A stretch of 64,000 bases of DNA from Streptomyces sp. NRRL F-525 (lineage in GTDB: Bacteria > Actinomycetota > Actinomycetes > Streptomycetales > Streptomycetaceae), in contig NZ_JNXE01000027.1 of assembly GCF_000716605.1 (NCBI RefSeq), forward strand, positions 62,001-126,000, given 5' to 3'. The notes under the pieces were generated by a model, which was not told the origin of the DNA, searched no databases, and worked only from the letters and a program-made list of their open reading frames with translations. Shown here piece by piece: positions 10,931-18,262 of this stretch. Both the position numbers and the translations under genes were made by a program. Within the stretch, counting starts at the first letter, position 1. Every line of letters begins with the position of its first letter.

Positions 10931-11557
10931 GTGGCTAGGTATCACAATGTGGCTCTTTTGCAAGACGCCTCTGGGGTTGTTTTGACGGCCTTCTGTGCTG
11001 CTGTGGCGGAGCGAATGCTCGACGTGTACGCAGAAATAGTCGACGAAGATGAGTTGGGTTGGGCGAAAGACTCCTTGGCGGAAGTCTGGAATGTTGTTGC
11101 AGGTGAAGCAGATTCAGACGTCTGCGCGGTGGCTCTGGAAGAAATAGAAGCGGAGGCTTCTGTCGAGGAGAACTGCGATCTCGGATCCTCCTTCTACGCT
11201 GCACGAATTATCGACCTTCTTGGGTTGGCCTTGGAGTCAGCTCTGCGGCCGGACTTCAGGAAGGCTGAGTTTGTAGCAAATACGGCGGAGACGCTGCTGA
11301 GTTCTCTCGACTTCGCGCTTTCAGGGGAGCGAGCTGTCATCTATCGCCAGGGAGAGCAACTCCCACCTCCGGGTCCACTCGTATCACGAGATATTGTGGC
11401 CGATGCGGAGTTCTTTGAAGTGCTTCGGAGAGCGGGTCTGAGTGTCGACGCGCCCGCAGTCTCGGCAGCCGTTGTGTCAGAACTTCGTAGAGTATCCCGT
11501 GCGGTGGGCGAGGAGTACGGCCGCACAGCACTGGATGTTATCTCCGTGGATGGCTGA
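10931..11557 (+). CDS. DUF416-like immunity protein, cognate of the RHS toxin
   Basis: This 208-residue acidic protein starts 7 bases after the toxin stop, at a GTG (10931). The frame is open further upstream, but that part overlaps the toxin gene. The N-terminal pattern (AFCAAVAERMLDVYAE) and the later segments FYAARIIDLLGLALES and RDIVADAEFFEVLRR follow the layout I recall for DUF416 (YjaG-like), an all-helical family. Immediate adjacency to a polymorphic toxin tip, and the same reduced GC content as the tip, argue that it is the specific immunity protein that binds and neutralises the deaminase-like domain. The family match is from memory; the immunity role is inferred from position. Confidence 0.7.
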   Translation: MARYHNVALLQDASGVVLTAFCAAVAERMLDVYAEIVDEDELGWAKDSLAEVWNVVAGEADSDVCAVALEEIEAEASVEENCDLGSSFYAARIIDLLGLALESALRPDFRKAEFVANTAETLLSSLDFALSGERAVIYRQGEQLPPPGPLVSRDIVADAEFFEVLRRAGLSVDAPAVSAAVVSELRRVSRAVGEEYGRTALDVISVDG

Positions 11558-12169
11558 TCGACTACGTTCTGCCAGGATTTTTATCTGCACGGTCAATTCC
11601 TCATATCCCCACAGGTAAGTGAATCCAGAACCCCTTCAGGTCCGTTGCGTGATGGGCGACCGATATTGATGTGCTCGGTCCTCAAGGGATTTTACGGATG
11701 ACTGTGATCTGTGACTTATATGGACGTCCGATGCGGCGGTTGCCGATAAAATCGAACCGGCGGCAGGATGACGACTGGTTGTGCTCTTGGTGTTATGCAG
11801 TAACCACCGTTGGCTCTAGTACACAAGAGGTGTCACGACCAACGTACTTGCCCATGGACGTCCGCTGAGAACGAGCAGTTTCAGAAGGATTTCCCTCTGA
11901 CGTCTCACATTCTTACGAGTACTTCAACGTGACCCACTGTGGTATCCACCGAGACTGCATGTCTCCTTCGCCATACCTGTGGGTTCCGGGATGGGGCAAT
12001 GCATGCCAGGGCTGTAAGGATGCTGCGGTTGCTATTGACCGGCGCTGGCCATTGGAAATTCGGGATGAAAACTGGCTGCGGATTGCGCCTCCCTCCGGTT
12101 TGGATCGGCCGCCTTTTTAGCATGCCGGCTTCAGCTCTTTACTGGTAGGGCATCGTCGCTAGCCAGGAG
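11558..12169 (+). other. Low-GC stretch with no secure gene; two possible small ORFs
   Basis: No convincing full gene lies between the DUF416-like gene and the next remnant. Two short frames deserve mention. One runs 11698-11868 (ATG, 56 residues, a TTA codon near its start, and a C-x2-C pair in LCSWCYAV). The other runs 11929-12120 (GTG, 63 residues, Cys/His-rich start THCGIHRDC and a CQGC pair). Both have Cys spacing like small zinc ribbons. Neither has a strong ribosome-binding site, and they lie in different frames, so they may be pieces of one decayed gene. Confidence 0.3.
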
Positions 12170-12405
12170 GTGCACATTACTTGCACGGTACCCCCGCGCC
12201 CCATTGGCATCGAAGCGGTTCTTCCCGATTTTCGACGGCACGTCACCAAGGCTACGCAGTTCCACGCCGGCCGGGCTCCTTGCGTCGACCGACAGTTCGG
12301 TGGGAGGGGGTCCGCTGCTCTGGCCAGTGGGCGAACCTTGGTCTGTCTGTACGACGAGCCAGTACATGGCAGAGGCCAAGCGGTTCGCTGATTCAGGGGT
12401 GAAAG
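12170..12405 (+). pseudogene. Frameshifted remnant of a GGPLLWP-motif protein
   Basis: Two forward frames together give one recognisable N-terminal protein piece. From 12170 one frame reads IEAVLPDFRRHVTKATQFH. Near 12290 the similarity moves to a second frame that reads DSSVGGGPLLWPVGEPWSVC. I remember a run close to GGPLLWPxxEPWPxC from Streptomyces proteins, some encoded near RHS loci, but I cannot name the family with certainty. Nothing downstream continues the protein, so it is both frameshifted and truncated. It fits the gene-graveyard character of 11.5-14.3 kb. Confidence 0.4.
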
Positions 12406-12572
12406 CATTGTGTCAGCCATTGTTGGGGCTCACGTTTATGACCTGGACAGACCGGTTGCTGAGTGGATGTCGACGGGGCGGATACTGATGACGCTCAAAC
12501 GGACATTGGGTATTCAGGTGGAATGTATTCCTTGTAAATTTGGTGCGGAAACAGATTGGATGGTTAGGAGCT

Positions 12573-13154
12573 GTGAGTGCAGCACTCGAGCACCTGGAGA
12601 AGCGTCTCGGCGCAATGAAAGGTGGTTGGTCGGTCGATAAAGTACCTGACGGCCAAAAGGTCACTGTCTGCATGTTCGGTGATGGCGAATTGCCGAATGT
12701 GACATCGTATGCGACCGTCGGTCTCAGCGGAATTCCGTTGCAGGTTCACGAGGGTGACCGAGAAGTCCTTGTTGAGTTGATGGTGTGCTCTTATTCGATG
12801 TCCAACACTCGCGAGTCTGGCTACGGGCCGTGGCCAGGGATCCTTGAACATGTCGCCCACCGGTCTGTACAAGAAGGGATGGCAGTTCTTAGAGGAGACT
12901 TCATCCCGTTGCCCGGGCCGATCGCTCCGGGGAGTGAGATGGTGGCACTCTACGCCATGCCGCCAGTTTACTACCCGGATGATTTCTCTTCTTTCCCCCT
13001 GGAGGACGGGCAGCGTGCAGCAATCGTATGGCTGATCCCTATCGGGGATAGGGAAATGGGCAGGCGCATCGAAGTCGGGTGGTCAGATTTTGAGGGTGAG
13101 TTGGTTGCTCGCAATCCAGACGTCCTGGACCTGCACAGAGGGCAAATAGTCTGA
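12573..13154 (+). CDS. SUFU-family immunity protein
   Basis: A 193-residue protein of the suppressor-of-fused (SUFU) family, a common immunity fold in bacterial polymorphic toxin systems. Supporting features in order: an N-terminal helix with HLEKRLG; an ATVGLSGIPL segment; a central PWPGILEHVA helix; the PIAPGSEMVALYAMPP strand-turn; VWLIPIGDREM; and a C-terminal LDLHR. The GTG at 12573 follows an AGGAG sequence at unusually close spacing, and a TTG at 12540 is an alternative. No toxin adjoins it, so it looks like an orphan immunity gene kept after its toxin tip was replaced. Which toxin it blocked cannot be read from the sequence. Confidence 0.75.
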   Translation: MSAALEHLEKRLGAMKGGWSVDKVPDGQKVTVCMFGDGELPNVTSYATVGLSGIPLQVHEGDREVLVELMVCSYSMSNTRESGYGPWPGILEHVAHRSVQEGMAVLRGDFIPLPGPIAPGSEMVALYAMPPVYYPDDFSSFPLEDGQRAAIVWLIPIGDREMGRRIEVGWSDFEGELVARNPDVLDLHRGQIV

Positions 13155-13344
13155 TTTAGCGCTACGTGAAGTGGGTTTTTCGAGGTGGTAGGGAAGACGG
13201 AAAGCGCCCTTCGTCGATGATGTCGGCGGTCAGGTGACGGAGCGGCCGACCTACAGCCGCACCGCCTGGTCTGAGTCGGCGCTCGCCCCAGAGAGCGTGA
13301 TCTCGTAGCCGTGATCCTGGGAACCAAATTGAGTGGTGAGTTAG

Positions 13345-13581
13345 TTGGATTGGCGTGATGACGAGAAGCTGTCGGCTCAGATCCGCATCATGTTGCGAAG
13401 GCAGCGTAATCAGGCCGTGTACCTTGCTCTGCGCAGACTGCAGGTACCGCTCCTCAGGATCGCTGTGCCGGATGAGTGGGGAGTGGACCCTGTAGCCGTC
13501 GATTCGCTGATCCAAATTGGTGAGGCACAGATGGATGGCGAGATTAATCGAGAGCTACAACACGGAATCGGAATTCGCTGA
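13345..13581 (+). CDS. Small hypothetical protein (78 aa)
   Basis: Short frame beginning at a TTG. It encodes a basic helical N-terminal part (QIRIMLRRQRNQAVYLALRR) and an acidic C-terminal half. I recognise no family. It lies between two immunity-like genes in the low-GC block and could be a small immunity protein, a fragment, or non-coding. No strong ribosome-binding site is seen. Confidence 0.35.
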   Translation: MDWRDDEKLSAQIRIMLRRQRNQAVYLALRRLQVPLLRIAVPDEWGVDPVAVDSLIQIGEAQMDGEINRELQHGIGIR

Positions 13582-13781
13582 GAGCTTCCAGCTGGGGCCA
13601 TCAACCGTTGGCTCATGCTCAGCGAAGCGCTGGGAGTGTTGAGTGATGTCCAGGCCGGCAGGATCATTTCCCTTCGAGTGGGGCCGACAGCCGCTGGGTG
13701 TCTGTGATGAGTACAGTAATCGGCTGGCCTCGGTGCTTATCGCATTCTCGACAGGCTAATAATGGAGTTGGGGCGATCGGG

Positions 13782-14270
13782 ATGAGTTTGTGGGACGTGC
13801 GGGCGCAGGGATGGAAAGAAGCGCTGTGTAGCGTTTCTCCGGGAGTGCGGAGATCGGTATCCGTGGATATTATTTCCGGATCGCTCCGGTTCTTTCGTCC
13901 CTCGTTTGACTCGGTGTTTTCTGCAGAAACTGTAAGATTTGTGCAATCAGTCCTCGAATCGGCTCGCTCGGAGTGTGTGGATCAGGTCGAAGCAGATCGC
14001 ATTTCGACTCGCCTGTATTCACTGCTCGATGAGGATCCGGCGATTGGGATCGCTTCGCTGGTGGCGGCTCTCTCGCTGTTCTTCGACTGTGCCGCTGCAG
14101 AGTTCGATGTCGATTCCGTGCTGGAGATTATGTCCTCATGCTACGAGGCCGTACTGCACTCGGAAGGAATTTCGCAGGAGGTGCTGGACTCCGGCTCGGA
14201 CAACGAAAACTGCTCTCATCTCATTGATTTTCAACGAGGGGTCATAGAGCGGGCATCGTCCGTTCGGTAG
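13782..14270 (+). CDS. Immunity-like helical protein
   Basis: A 162-residue, acidic, apparently all-helical protein (segments SLVAALSLFFDCAAAEFDVD and LEIMSSCYEAVLH). Its size, composition and helix pattern recall the DUF416-like gene at 10931, but I see no motif strong enough to name the family. The ATG at 13782 gives a clean N-terminus (MSLWDVRAQGWKEAL). The frame is open back to 13698, and that upstream part holds a TTA codon, so a longer start would make it bldA-dependent. Position at the end of the toxin-associated block suggests an orphan immunity gene. Function is inferred from context only. Confidence 0.5.
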   Translation: MSLWDVRAQGWKEALCSVSPGVRRSVSVDIISGSLRFFRPSFDSVFSAETVRFVQSVLESARSECVDQVEADRISTRLYSLLDEDPAIGIASLVAALSLFFDCAAAEFDVDSVLEIMSSCYEAVLHSEGISQEVLDSGSDNENCSHLIDFQRGVIERASSVR

Positions 14271-14451
14271 GGCGAAGAGAGTCGGCGGAGCGTTCGTGGA
14301 TCAAGGAAGAACGCCCGGACGTGTGACTCAACGGCATCTGCGGCCAGCAGCTGCGGGCCTTGATCGCTAATGTGCGGTACTTCGTCATACGACTTCACCG
14401 ATGTAAGCCACGCAACAGGGCAGCCCTTGGGTCCAGTTGGCTGAGGCGTGG

Positions 14452-14484
14452 AAGTGTGACAGTCGGGGCTGAAGTGTCACACTT
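14452..14484. terminator. Perfect 10-bp inverted repeat between convergent genes
   Basis: AAGTGTGACA (14452-14461) and its exact complement TGTCACACTT (14475-14484) flank a 13-base spacer. The element lies between the plus-strand gene ending at 14270 and the minus-strand gene ending at 14559, so a bidirectional terminator is possible. The stem is only moderately GC-rich and lacks a T-tract, so a protein-binding site is an alternative. Otherwise 14271-14558 holds no gene I can support. Confidence 0.35.
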
Positions 14485-14558
14485 TCGCGGAGTGGGGGTG
14501 TCCTCCGGGGGGCGGTCGAACGGTCTTGATTGCCGTGTCGGGGCGGGAGTTGAGGGTG

Positions 14559-15053
14559 TCAGAGACTGCCGAAGAAGCGGTGCCACCAGGTGGGTCGCCG
14601 AACATGCCGGGGCAGTCGACTCGGCCCCGCGTAGTCGCACTCCAGCAGCTCTTCGGAAACGATCACGTACCCGAGCTCGGTCAACGTCCCCTCGACCTTG
14701 TTCAGATCCGCAGCGTCCAACTCGCCCTGGGCTCGCGCTTCCCCAGTGCCCAGGAAGGCGCCGGGGTTGTCGGCGCAGACCAGCGCCAGGGAGCCGAACT
14801 TGCTCACGCAGACCACGATCCGGGTTCCGCACGCGGTCGCATGAGCCGGCACGGTGATCCGCCCGTACTCGCTGGAGTCCTGTGTGTCCCGTTCGATGGC
14901 ACATGGCGCGGCGAAGCCACCCTCAAGTCGCGCCCCGAGAGCGTCGAACAGCGCGCCGATCTCAGCACGGTCGTAGCCCCGGGGCCACTCCAGCCACTCG
15001 GGATCATCGAGTTCGCGCAACAAGGCCACCAGGTCCTCTTTGTGCTCCGTCAC
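14559..15053 (-). CDS. Conserved hypothetical protein
   Basis: A 164-residue soluble protein starting at a GTG preceded by an AGGA-type site. It begins with an acidic helical part (EDLVALLRELDDPEWLEWPR) and ends basic and Trp-rich (RRPTWWHRFFGSL). Cysteines occur at APCAIER, TACGTRIVVCVSK and ALVCADNPG, without a clear metal-binding spacing. It looks like a Streptomyces-specific conserved protein of unknown function. It is transcribed in the same direction as the KOW-domain gene 58 bases upstream and may share its transcript. GC content is back to the chromosomal level here, which marks the edge of the toxin block. Confidence 0.65.
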   Translation of the reverse strand: MTEHKEDLVALLRELDDPEWLEWPRGYDRAEIGALFDALGARLEGGFAAPCAIERDTQDSSEYGRITVPAHATACGTRIVVCVSKFGSLALVCADNPGAFLGTGEARAQGELDAADLNKVEGTLTELGYVIVSEELLECDYAGPSRLPRHVRRPTWWHRFFGSL

Positions 15054-15111
15054 GCGAAGATCCTGGCGGATCGGCACCAGACCTGGCCAGCCCGTCAGCG
15101 CTCGTTCAAGT

Positions 15112-15591
15112 TCAGTGGTCCCAGTCGACTTGGCGGCCGTCGAGCCGGAACGACTCCTCCACGCCTGCCCAGTCCTCCACCCATTCGCCGACGCAGTTGA
15201 TCTGCATGCGGGGGTCGTCGGCGACGCGAATCATCACTCCCGCCGACTCCGTCTGTTCCTCGGCGGGTTCGTCCAGGGCGGCCATTCCGTCGACCCGGAT
15301 GTAGCGGCCTGCGCCTTTGCCAGAGGTGATGCGTCCTACGACCCCGAAGTGGCGGGTGGCGTCTTTGTGCGCGGCGATGATCTGCGAGCGGTCGGAAGCT
15401 GCTGTCACCTGTAGCTCATGAGGAGGGCCCGTAAAGGAGAGTTCGACCGAGGAGTGGCGCCCGAATATCTCGATCACCCCCTTGGCTGTTCGCGACGGGG
15501 TGTCGATCTCCGTGATCGTCGCCGACAGCGTTGCGAACGGGCCGCCGGTGATGGTGACGGAGGCTCCGACAATGAGGTCCGGGTCCGGCAT
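15112..15591 (-). CDS. KOW-domain protein (NusG C-terminal-like)
   Basis: A 159-residue protein. Its first 55 residues form a KOW/NusG-CTD-like beta barrel: VGASVTITGGPFATLSATIT followed by an EIFGR turn and ELSF, matching the pattern by which NusG C-termini set Gly-Pro-Phe after the first strand. The rest has no recognised domain and includes MIRVADDPRMQINCVGEWV. There is no NusG N-terminal domain, so it is not an orthologue of the essential factor. A role touching transcription elongation, ribosomes or RNA is possible from the fold, but unproven. Confidence 0.65.
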   Translation of the reverse strand: MPDPDLIVGASVTITGGPFATLSATITEIDTPSRTAKGVIEIFGRHSSVELSFTGPPHELQVTAASDRSQIIAAHKDATRHFGVVGRITSGKGAGRYIRVDGMAALDEPAEEQTESAGVMIRVADDPRMQINCVGEWVEDWAGVEESFRLDGRQVDWDH

Positions 15592-15613
15592 GGTCGGTGC
15601 TTCTCCTGGCGTC

Positions 15614-15823
15614 TCAGCTCGCCCTCGTCGTGGCGTGCGGGTGCGCTGTGTCCGACTTGACGGTCTCCACGAAGGCGGCGAAGGCTCCCGTCGGGAAGGT
15701 GACCGTAGCCCTGGCCGGCGTCTTTGAGTCGCGTATGGATACGTGGGTGGGGGAGTTCGCGATCTCCACGCATTCGTTGCCGTCTCCCTCGCCCGAGTAG
15801 GACGACTTCCGCCAAGTGTCCAT
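15614..15823 (-). CDS. DUF397 small regulatory partner protein
   Basis: A 69-residue DUF397 protein with the family hallmarks WRKSSYSG, GNECVEIA and VSIRDSK. These proteins are usually encoded beside an XRE regulator with a DUF5753 domain and are thought to act with it in development and secondary metabolism in streptomycetes. Its ATG lies 9 bases after the stop of a decayed XRE gene, the same spacing as in the intact pair just upstream. This gene therefore seems to have lost its own partner and may depend on the neighbouring regulator. Confidence 0.85.
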   Translation of the reverse strand: MDTWRKSSYSGEGDGNECVEIANSPTHVSIRDSKTPARATVTFPTGAFAAFVETVKSDTAHPHATTRAS

Positions 15824-15832
15824 AGGGGTACC

Positions 15833-15950
15833 TCATAGCTCCTGAGCCAGCTTGCGGATGAATCACGTGATCGTTCGGGCTCGAATGACGCGCTCTCTAC
15901 TTTACGGAAGGCCGTTCGGTAGGTGTTGAGCTGAGCCTCGGAATCCGAAG
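15833..15950 (-). pseudogene. Decayed 3' end of an XRE-DUF5753 regulator
   Basis: The minus strand encodes, in two frames, the C-terminal piece of an XRE-DUF5753 protein. DSEAQLNTYRTAFRKVES and then PERSRD match the intact copy (DSEAQLSAFRTRFRKVEA, SERSRD), after which FIRKLAQEL follows in another frame. A single base is missing near 15862 compared with the intact gene at 16197. The N-terminal three quarters is absent. It sits in front of a DUF397 gene exactly as the intact regulator does, so it is the relic of a duplicated or older cassette. Confidence 0.75.
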
Positions 15951-15980
15951 CGGTGCTTGCCTGGACCCAGAGGCTTCAGT

Positions 15981-16187
15981 TCACCGGCGTCGGGGTGTGC
16001 GGATGTGCCCGGTCCCCGTCTTGATGGTCTCGACGAAGGTGGTGAAGGAGTCTGTGGGGAAGGCGAGGGTGGCCCTGGCCGGCGCCTTTGAGTCGCGTAT
16101 GGACACGTGCGTGGGGGAGTTCGCGATCTCCACGCACTCGTTGCCGTCGTCGGGGCCTGAGTAGGAAGACTTCCGCCAGTTGTCCAT
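15981..16187 (-). CDS. DUF397 small regulatory partner protein
   Basis: A 68-residue DUF397 protein, very similar to the one at 15614 (shared WRKSSYSG, GNECVEIANSPTHVSIRDSK) but with a different C-terminus. It lies 9 bases downstream of the intact XRE-DUF5753 gene and is surely cotranscribed with it. The two DUF397 copies are tandem paralogues. By analogy with the family, the product is expected to work with the upstream regulator; the mechanism is not visible in the sequence. Confidence 0.88.
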   Translation of the reverse strand: MDNWRKSSYSGPDDGNECVEIANSPTHVSIRDSKAPARATLAFPTDSFTTFVETIKTGTGHIRTPRRR

Positions 16188-16196
16188 GGGAGTGCC

Positions 16197-17033
16197 TCAC
16201 AGCTCTTTCGCCAGCCGGTTGATGAAGTCACGCGACCGCTCGGAGTCGAGTGACACGGCTTCCACCTTACGAAAGCGGGTTCGAAAGGCGCTGAGTTGTG
16301 CTTCGGAGTCGATGAAGGCCGAGCCATGGGGTACGTCGCGCACCACCGTGTCCAGTTTCGAGACGAGGCCGCCCACGTACGTCATGGTGCTGGCGGCCGT
16401 GGCGAAGCCGTCCAGGTCGTAGGGGATGACGCGGATGGTGATGTTGTCCGCTTCGGAGAGTTCGAGGAGCTTGGTGAGTTGGGTCCGGGAAGTGGTCCGG
16501 TCGCTGACCCTGATGCGTAGGGCCGACTCGTGGATCACCAACTCGTAGGGGATGGTGATTTTCTGGCCCGCCAGTCGGTGGCGGACTCGCAACTCAAGCT
16601 CCTCTTCGGTCAGTTCGGGCACCCTTGAGGAGAAGACGGCGCGCGCGTAGTACTCCGTCTGCAACAGGCCGGGCACGTAAAGGATCGCTACGTCACGCCG
16701 GAACGAGGCGTGATGGTTCAGTTCGGACAGGTCCAGGAACGACGTGGGCAGCAGGCCCCGGTACTCCTCCCACCAGCCGCGTGTCCGGTCGGTGGCCATC
16801 GTGACCAGGGCGTCGATGAACTCCCTGTCCGTGCAGGCGTAGTGGGATGCGAGGCGGCGTACTCGTTCCTCGCTCACGCCCACCAGCCCGGATTCGATGT
16901 GGCTCATCTGGACGCGGTTCGCCCCCAGCAGCGCTGCTGCCTCGACAGCGGTGAGCCCTGCTGCCTCGCGGAGCCTGCGCAATTCAATCCCCAGGCGCAT
17001 GTGGCGTGCGGTCGGTTCGCGCCTCTGGACCAT
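16197..17033 (-). CDS. XRE-family regulator with DUF5753 domain
   Basis: A 278-residue regulator. Residues about 14-70 form an XRE helix-turn-helix (IELRRLREAAGLTAVEAAALL, then VQMSHIESG). The rest is DUF5753 (WWEEYRGLLPTSFLDLSELN, LYVPGLLQTEYYAR, DNITIRVIPYDLDGFATAAS), an apparent ligand- or partner-binding domain of streptomycete pleiotropic regulators. The ATG at 17033 has GGAG at good spacing; a TTG one codon earlier is an alternative. It forms an operon with the DUF397 gene downstream and is divergent from an anti-sigma-type ATPase gene at 17206. XRE-DUF397-HATPase groupings of this kind are common in Streptomyces. Confidence 0.92.
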   Translation of the reverse strand: MVQRREPTARHMRLGIELRRLREAAGLTAVEAAALLGANRVQMSHIESGLVGVSEERVRRLASHYACTDREFIDALVTMATDRTRGWWEEYRGLLPTSFLDLSELNHHASFRRDVAILYVPGLLQTEYYARAVFSSRVPELTEEELELRVRHRLAGQKITIPYELVIHESALRIRVSDRTTSRTQLTKLLELSEADNITIRVIPYDLDGFATAASTMTYVGGLVSKLDTVVRDVPHGSAFIDSEAQLSAFRTRFRKVEAVSLDSERSRDFINRLAKEL

Positions 17034-17205
17034 CAAGTGCTCCTCGTTCGGGGGTGATTACGCGATCGGCTTGCGTGGGGTTACAGGTTACCCCTACCGT
17101 CGGTGATGCAACGCACACGCTGCGGAAGTGCACCACCCCGTCGTGCCGTGACGGCCGTGGCAGAGCCACCGAGCGAACTCCCCTCCACCTGAACGGAGTT
17201 GACCC

Positions 17206-17658
17206 ATGCCCGAAACCGAAGTCCCCGCCCCCTGGGAGTACTCCCTCTCCATCCCCAACGACCCCCGAGCCGTCACCGGAAGCCGCCGCACCCTCCGCCT
17301 GATCCTCACCGTCCACGGACTCATCGGCCTGGTCGACACCGCCGAACTCATCGCGACCGAGTTGGTCTCCAATGCCGTACGGCATACGGACGGTCCCGCC
17401 GATCTGCGCGTCCGGTGGGCGGCCGGTGTGCTGCGGATCGGGGCCTGGGATGCCGATCCCGAACCTCCGCCTCCGTCACGGCCGTTGGATCAGCTCGCGG
17501 AGTCGGAGGACGGGCGGGGGCTCGCGCTGGTCCGGGCCTGTTCCGATCAGTGGGGCTGGCAGCCGTTGGCCAGGCACGGCAAGCGCGGCAAATACGTATG
17601 GTGCGAACTGGTCGCCGTGTCTGGGCTGCCCTCGGCCCCTCGCCCCCTCACCGCGTAA
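17206..17658 (+). CDS. Anti-sigma-factor-type ATP-binding protein (HATPase)
   Basis: A 150-residue GHKL ATPase of the RsbW/SpoIIAB-like kind. The N box reads ELIATELVSNAVRHT (about 47-61), with the G1-like GAWDADP and the G2-like GRGLALV following. Such stand-alone domains are very numerous in Streptomyces and act as anti-sigma serine kinases or related switches. The gene diverges from the XRE-DUF5753 gene across a 172-base spacer that must hold both promoters. The stop overlaps the 3' end of the convergent gene by 11 bases. No sigma factor or anti-anti-sigma gene is adjacent. Confidence 0.85.
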   Translation: MPETEVPAPWEYSLSIPNDPRAVTGSRRTLRLILTVHGLIGLVDTAELIATELVSNAVRHTDGPADLRVRWAAGVLRIGAWDADPEPPPPSRPLDQLAESEDGRGLALVRACSDQWGWQPLARHGKRGKYVWCELVAVSGLPSAPRPLTA

Positions 17659-18091
17659 CCGGCAACGCCCCCACGAACCGCGCCCCGTCCCCCCGGTGCT
17701 GCACCGGAAACGTCACCTTCAGTGCCTGCTCCTGCCCCGTCACCGACAACCGCGTGACGAACTGCAACCCCAGGAACGCCTTCTTCGAACCGCCCGCCGA
17801 GACATACGGGCGCGGCAGGTTCAGGAGCAACTTGCCAGGTCTGCCACCGCGGTTGCCGTCGAAGAACATGACTCTCTGGTCGGTCAGGACTATGTACATG
17901 GGCCGTGGAGTGACCGTGGCCATCACCGTGCCCGCGCTCAACACCCCCACCACGGCCGCCGTCAGGGCCTGCTTGCGGACGGAGACCGAGCCGACGCCGG
18001 CCAGGGAGGTGAACTCGACCCGTTCGGAGTGGAGGAGCAACGGGGCCGCCACTTCGAGGAGTTGGCGATTGCGGCGGGCGTTCAGGGACAT
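17648..18091 (-). CDS. Hypothetical membrane-associated protein, PH-like
   Basis: A 147-residue protein with a good AGGAG site before its ATG. It has one hydrophobic segment (about 38-60, ALTAAVVGVLSAGTVMATVT), then a short beta-rich part (PMYIVLTDQRVMFFDG, a pattern seen in bacterial PH-like domains). The C-terminal half contains PRPYVSAGGSKKAFLGLQFV. No family was recognised with certainty. It is convergent with the HATPase gene and is monocistronic. Function unknown. Confidence 0.6.
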   Translation of the reverse strand: MSLNARRNRQLLEVAAPLLLHSERVEFTSLAGVGSVSVRKQALTAAVVGVLSAGTVMATVTPRPMYIVLTDQRVMFFDGNRGGRPGKLLLNLPRPYVSAGGSKKAFLGLQFVTRLSVTGQEQALKVTFPVQHRGDGARFVGALPVTR

Positions 18092-18262
18092 GGCGGGACT
18101 CCTGGGAGACGTACGGAAAAGTGCGGACGATATGAGGCTTCGGTGAACGGGAGTTGTACGGAAGGTCGGTCGACAGTCAAGTCACGGTCAGGCTCGTCCT
18201 ATGCCTGACCTGCGGATTCCCCGACAACTGCGATGTCACAGGCCTCGCTTAGGATCCGCCGC

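Noticed and set aside
13155..13344. Possible transposase remnant
   Set aside because: Looked for insertion-sequence ends and transposase motifs in this gap and found none that I can support.
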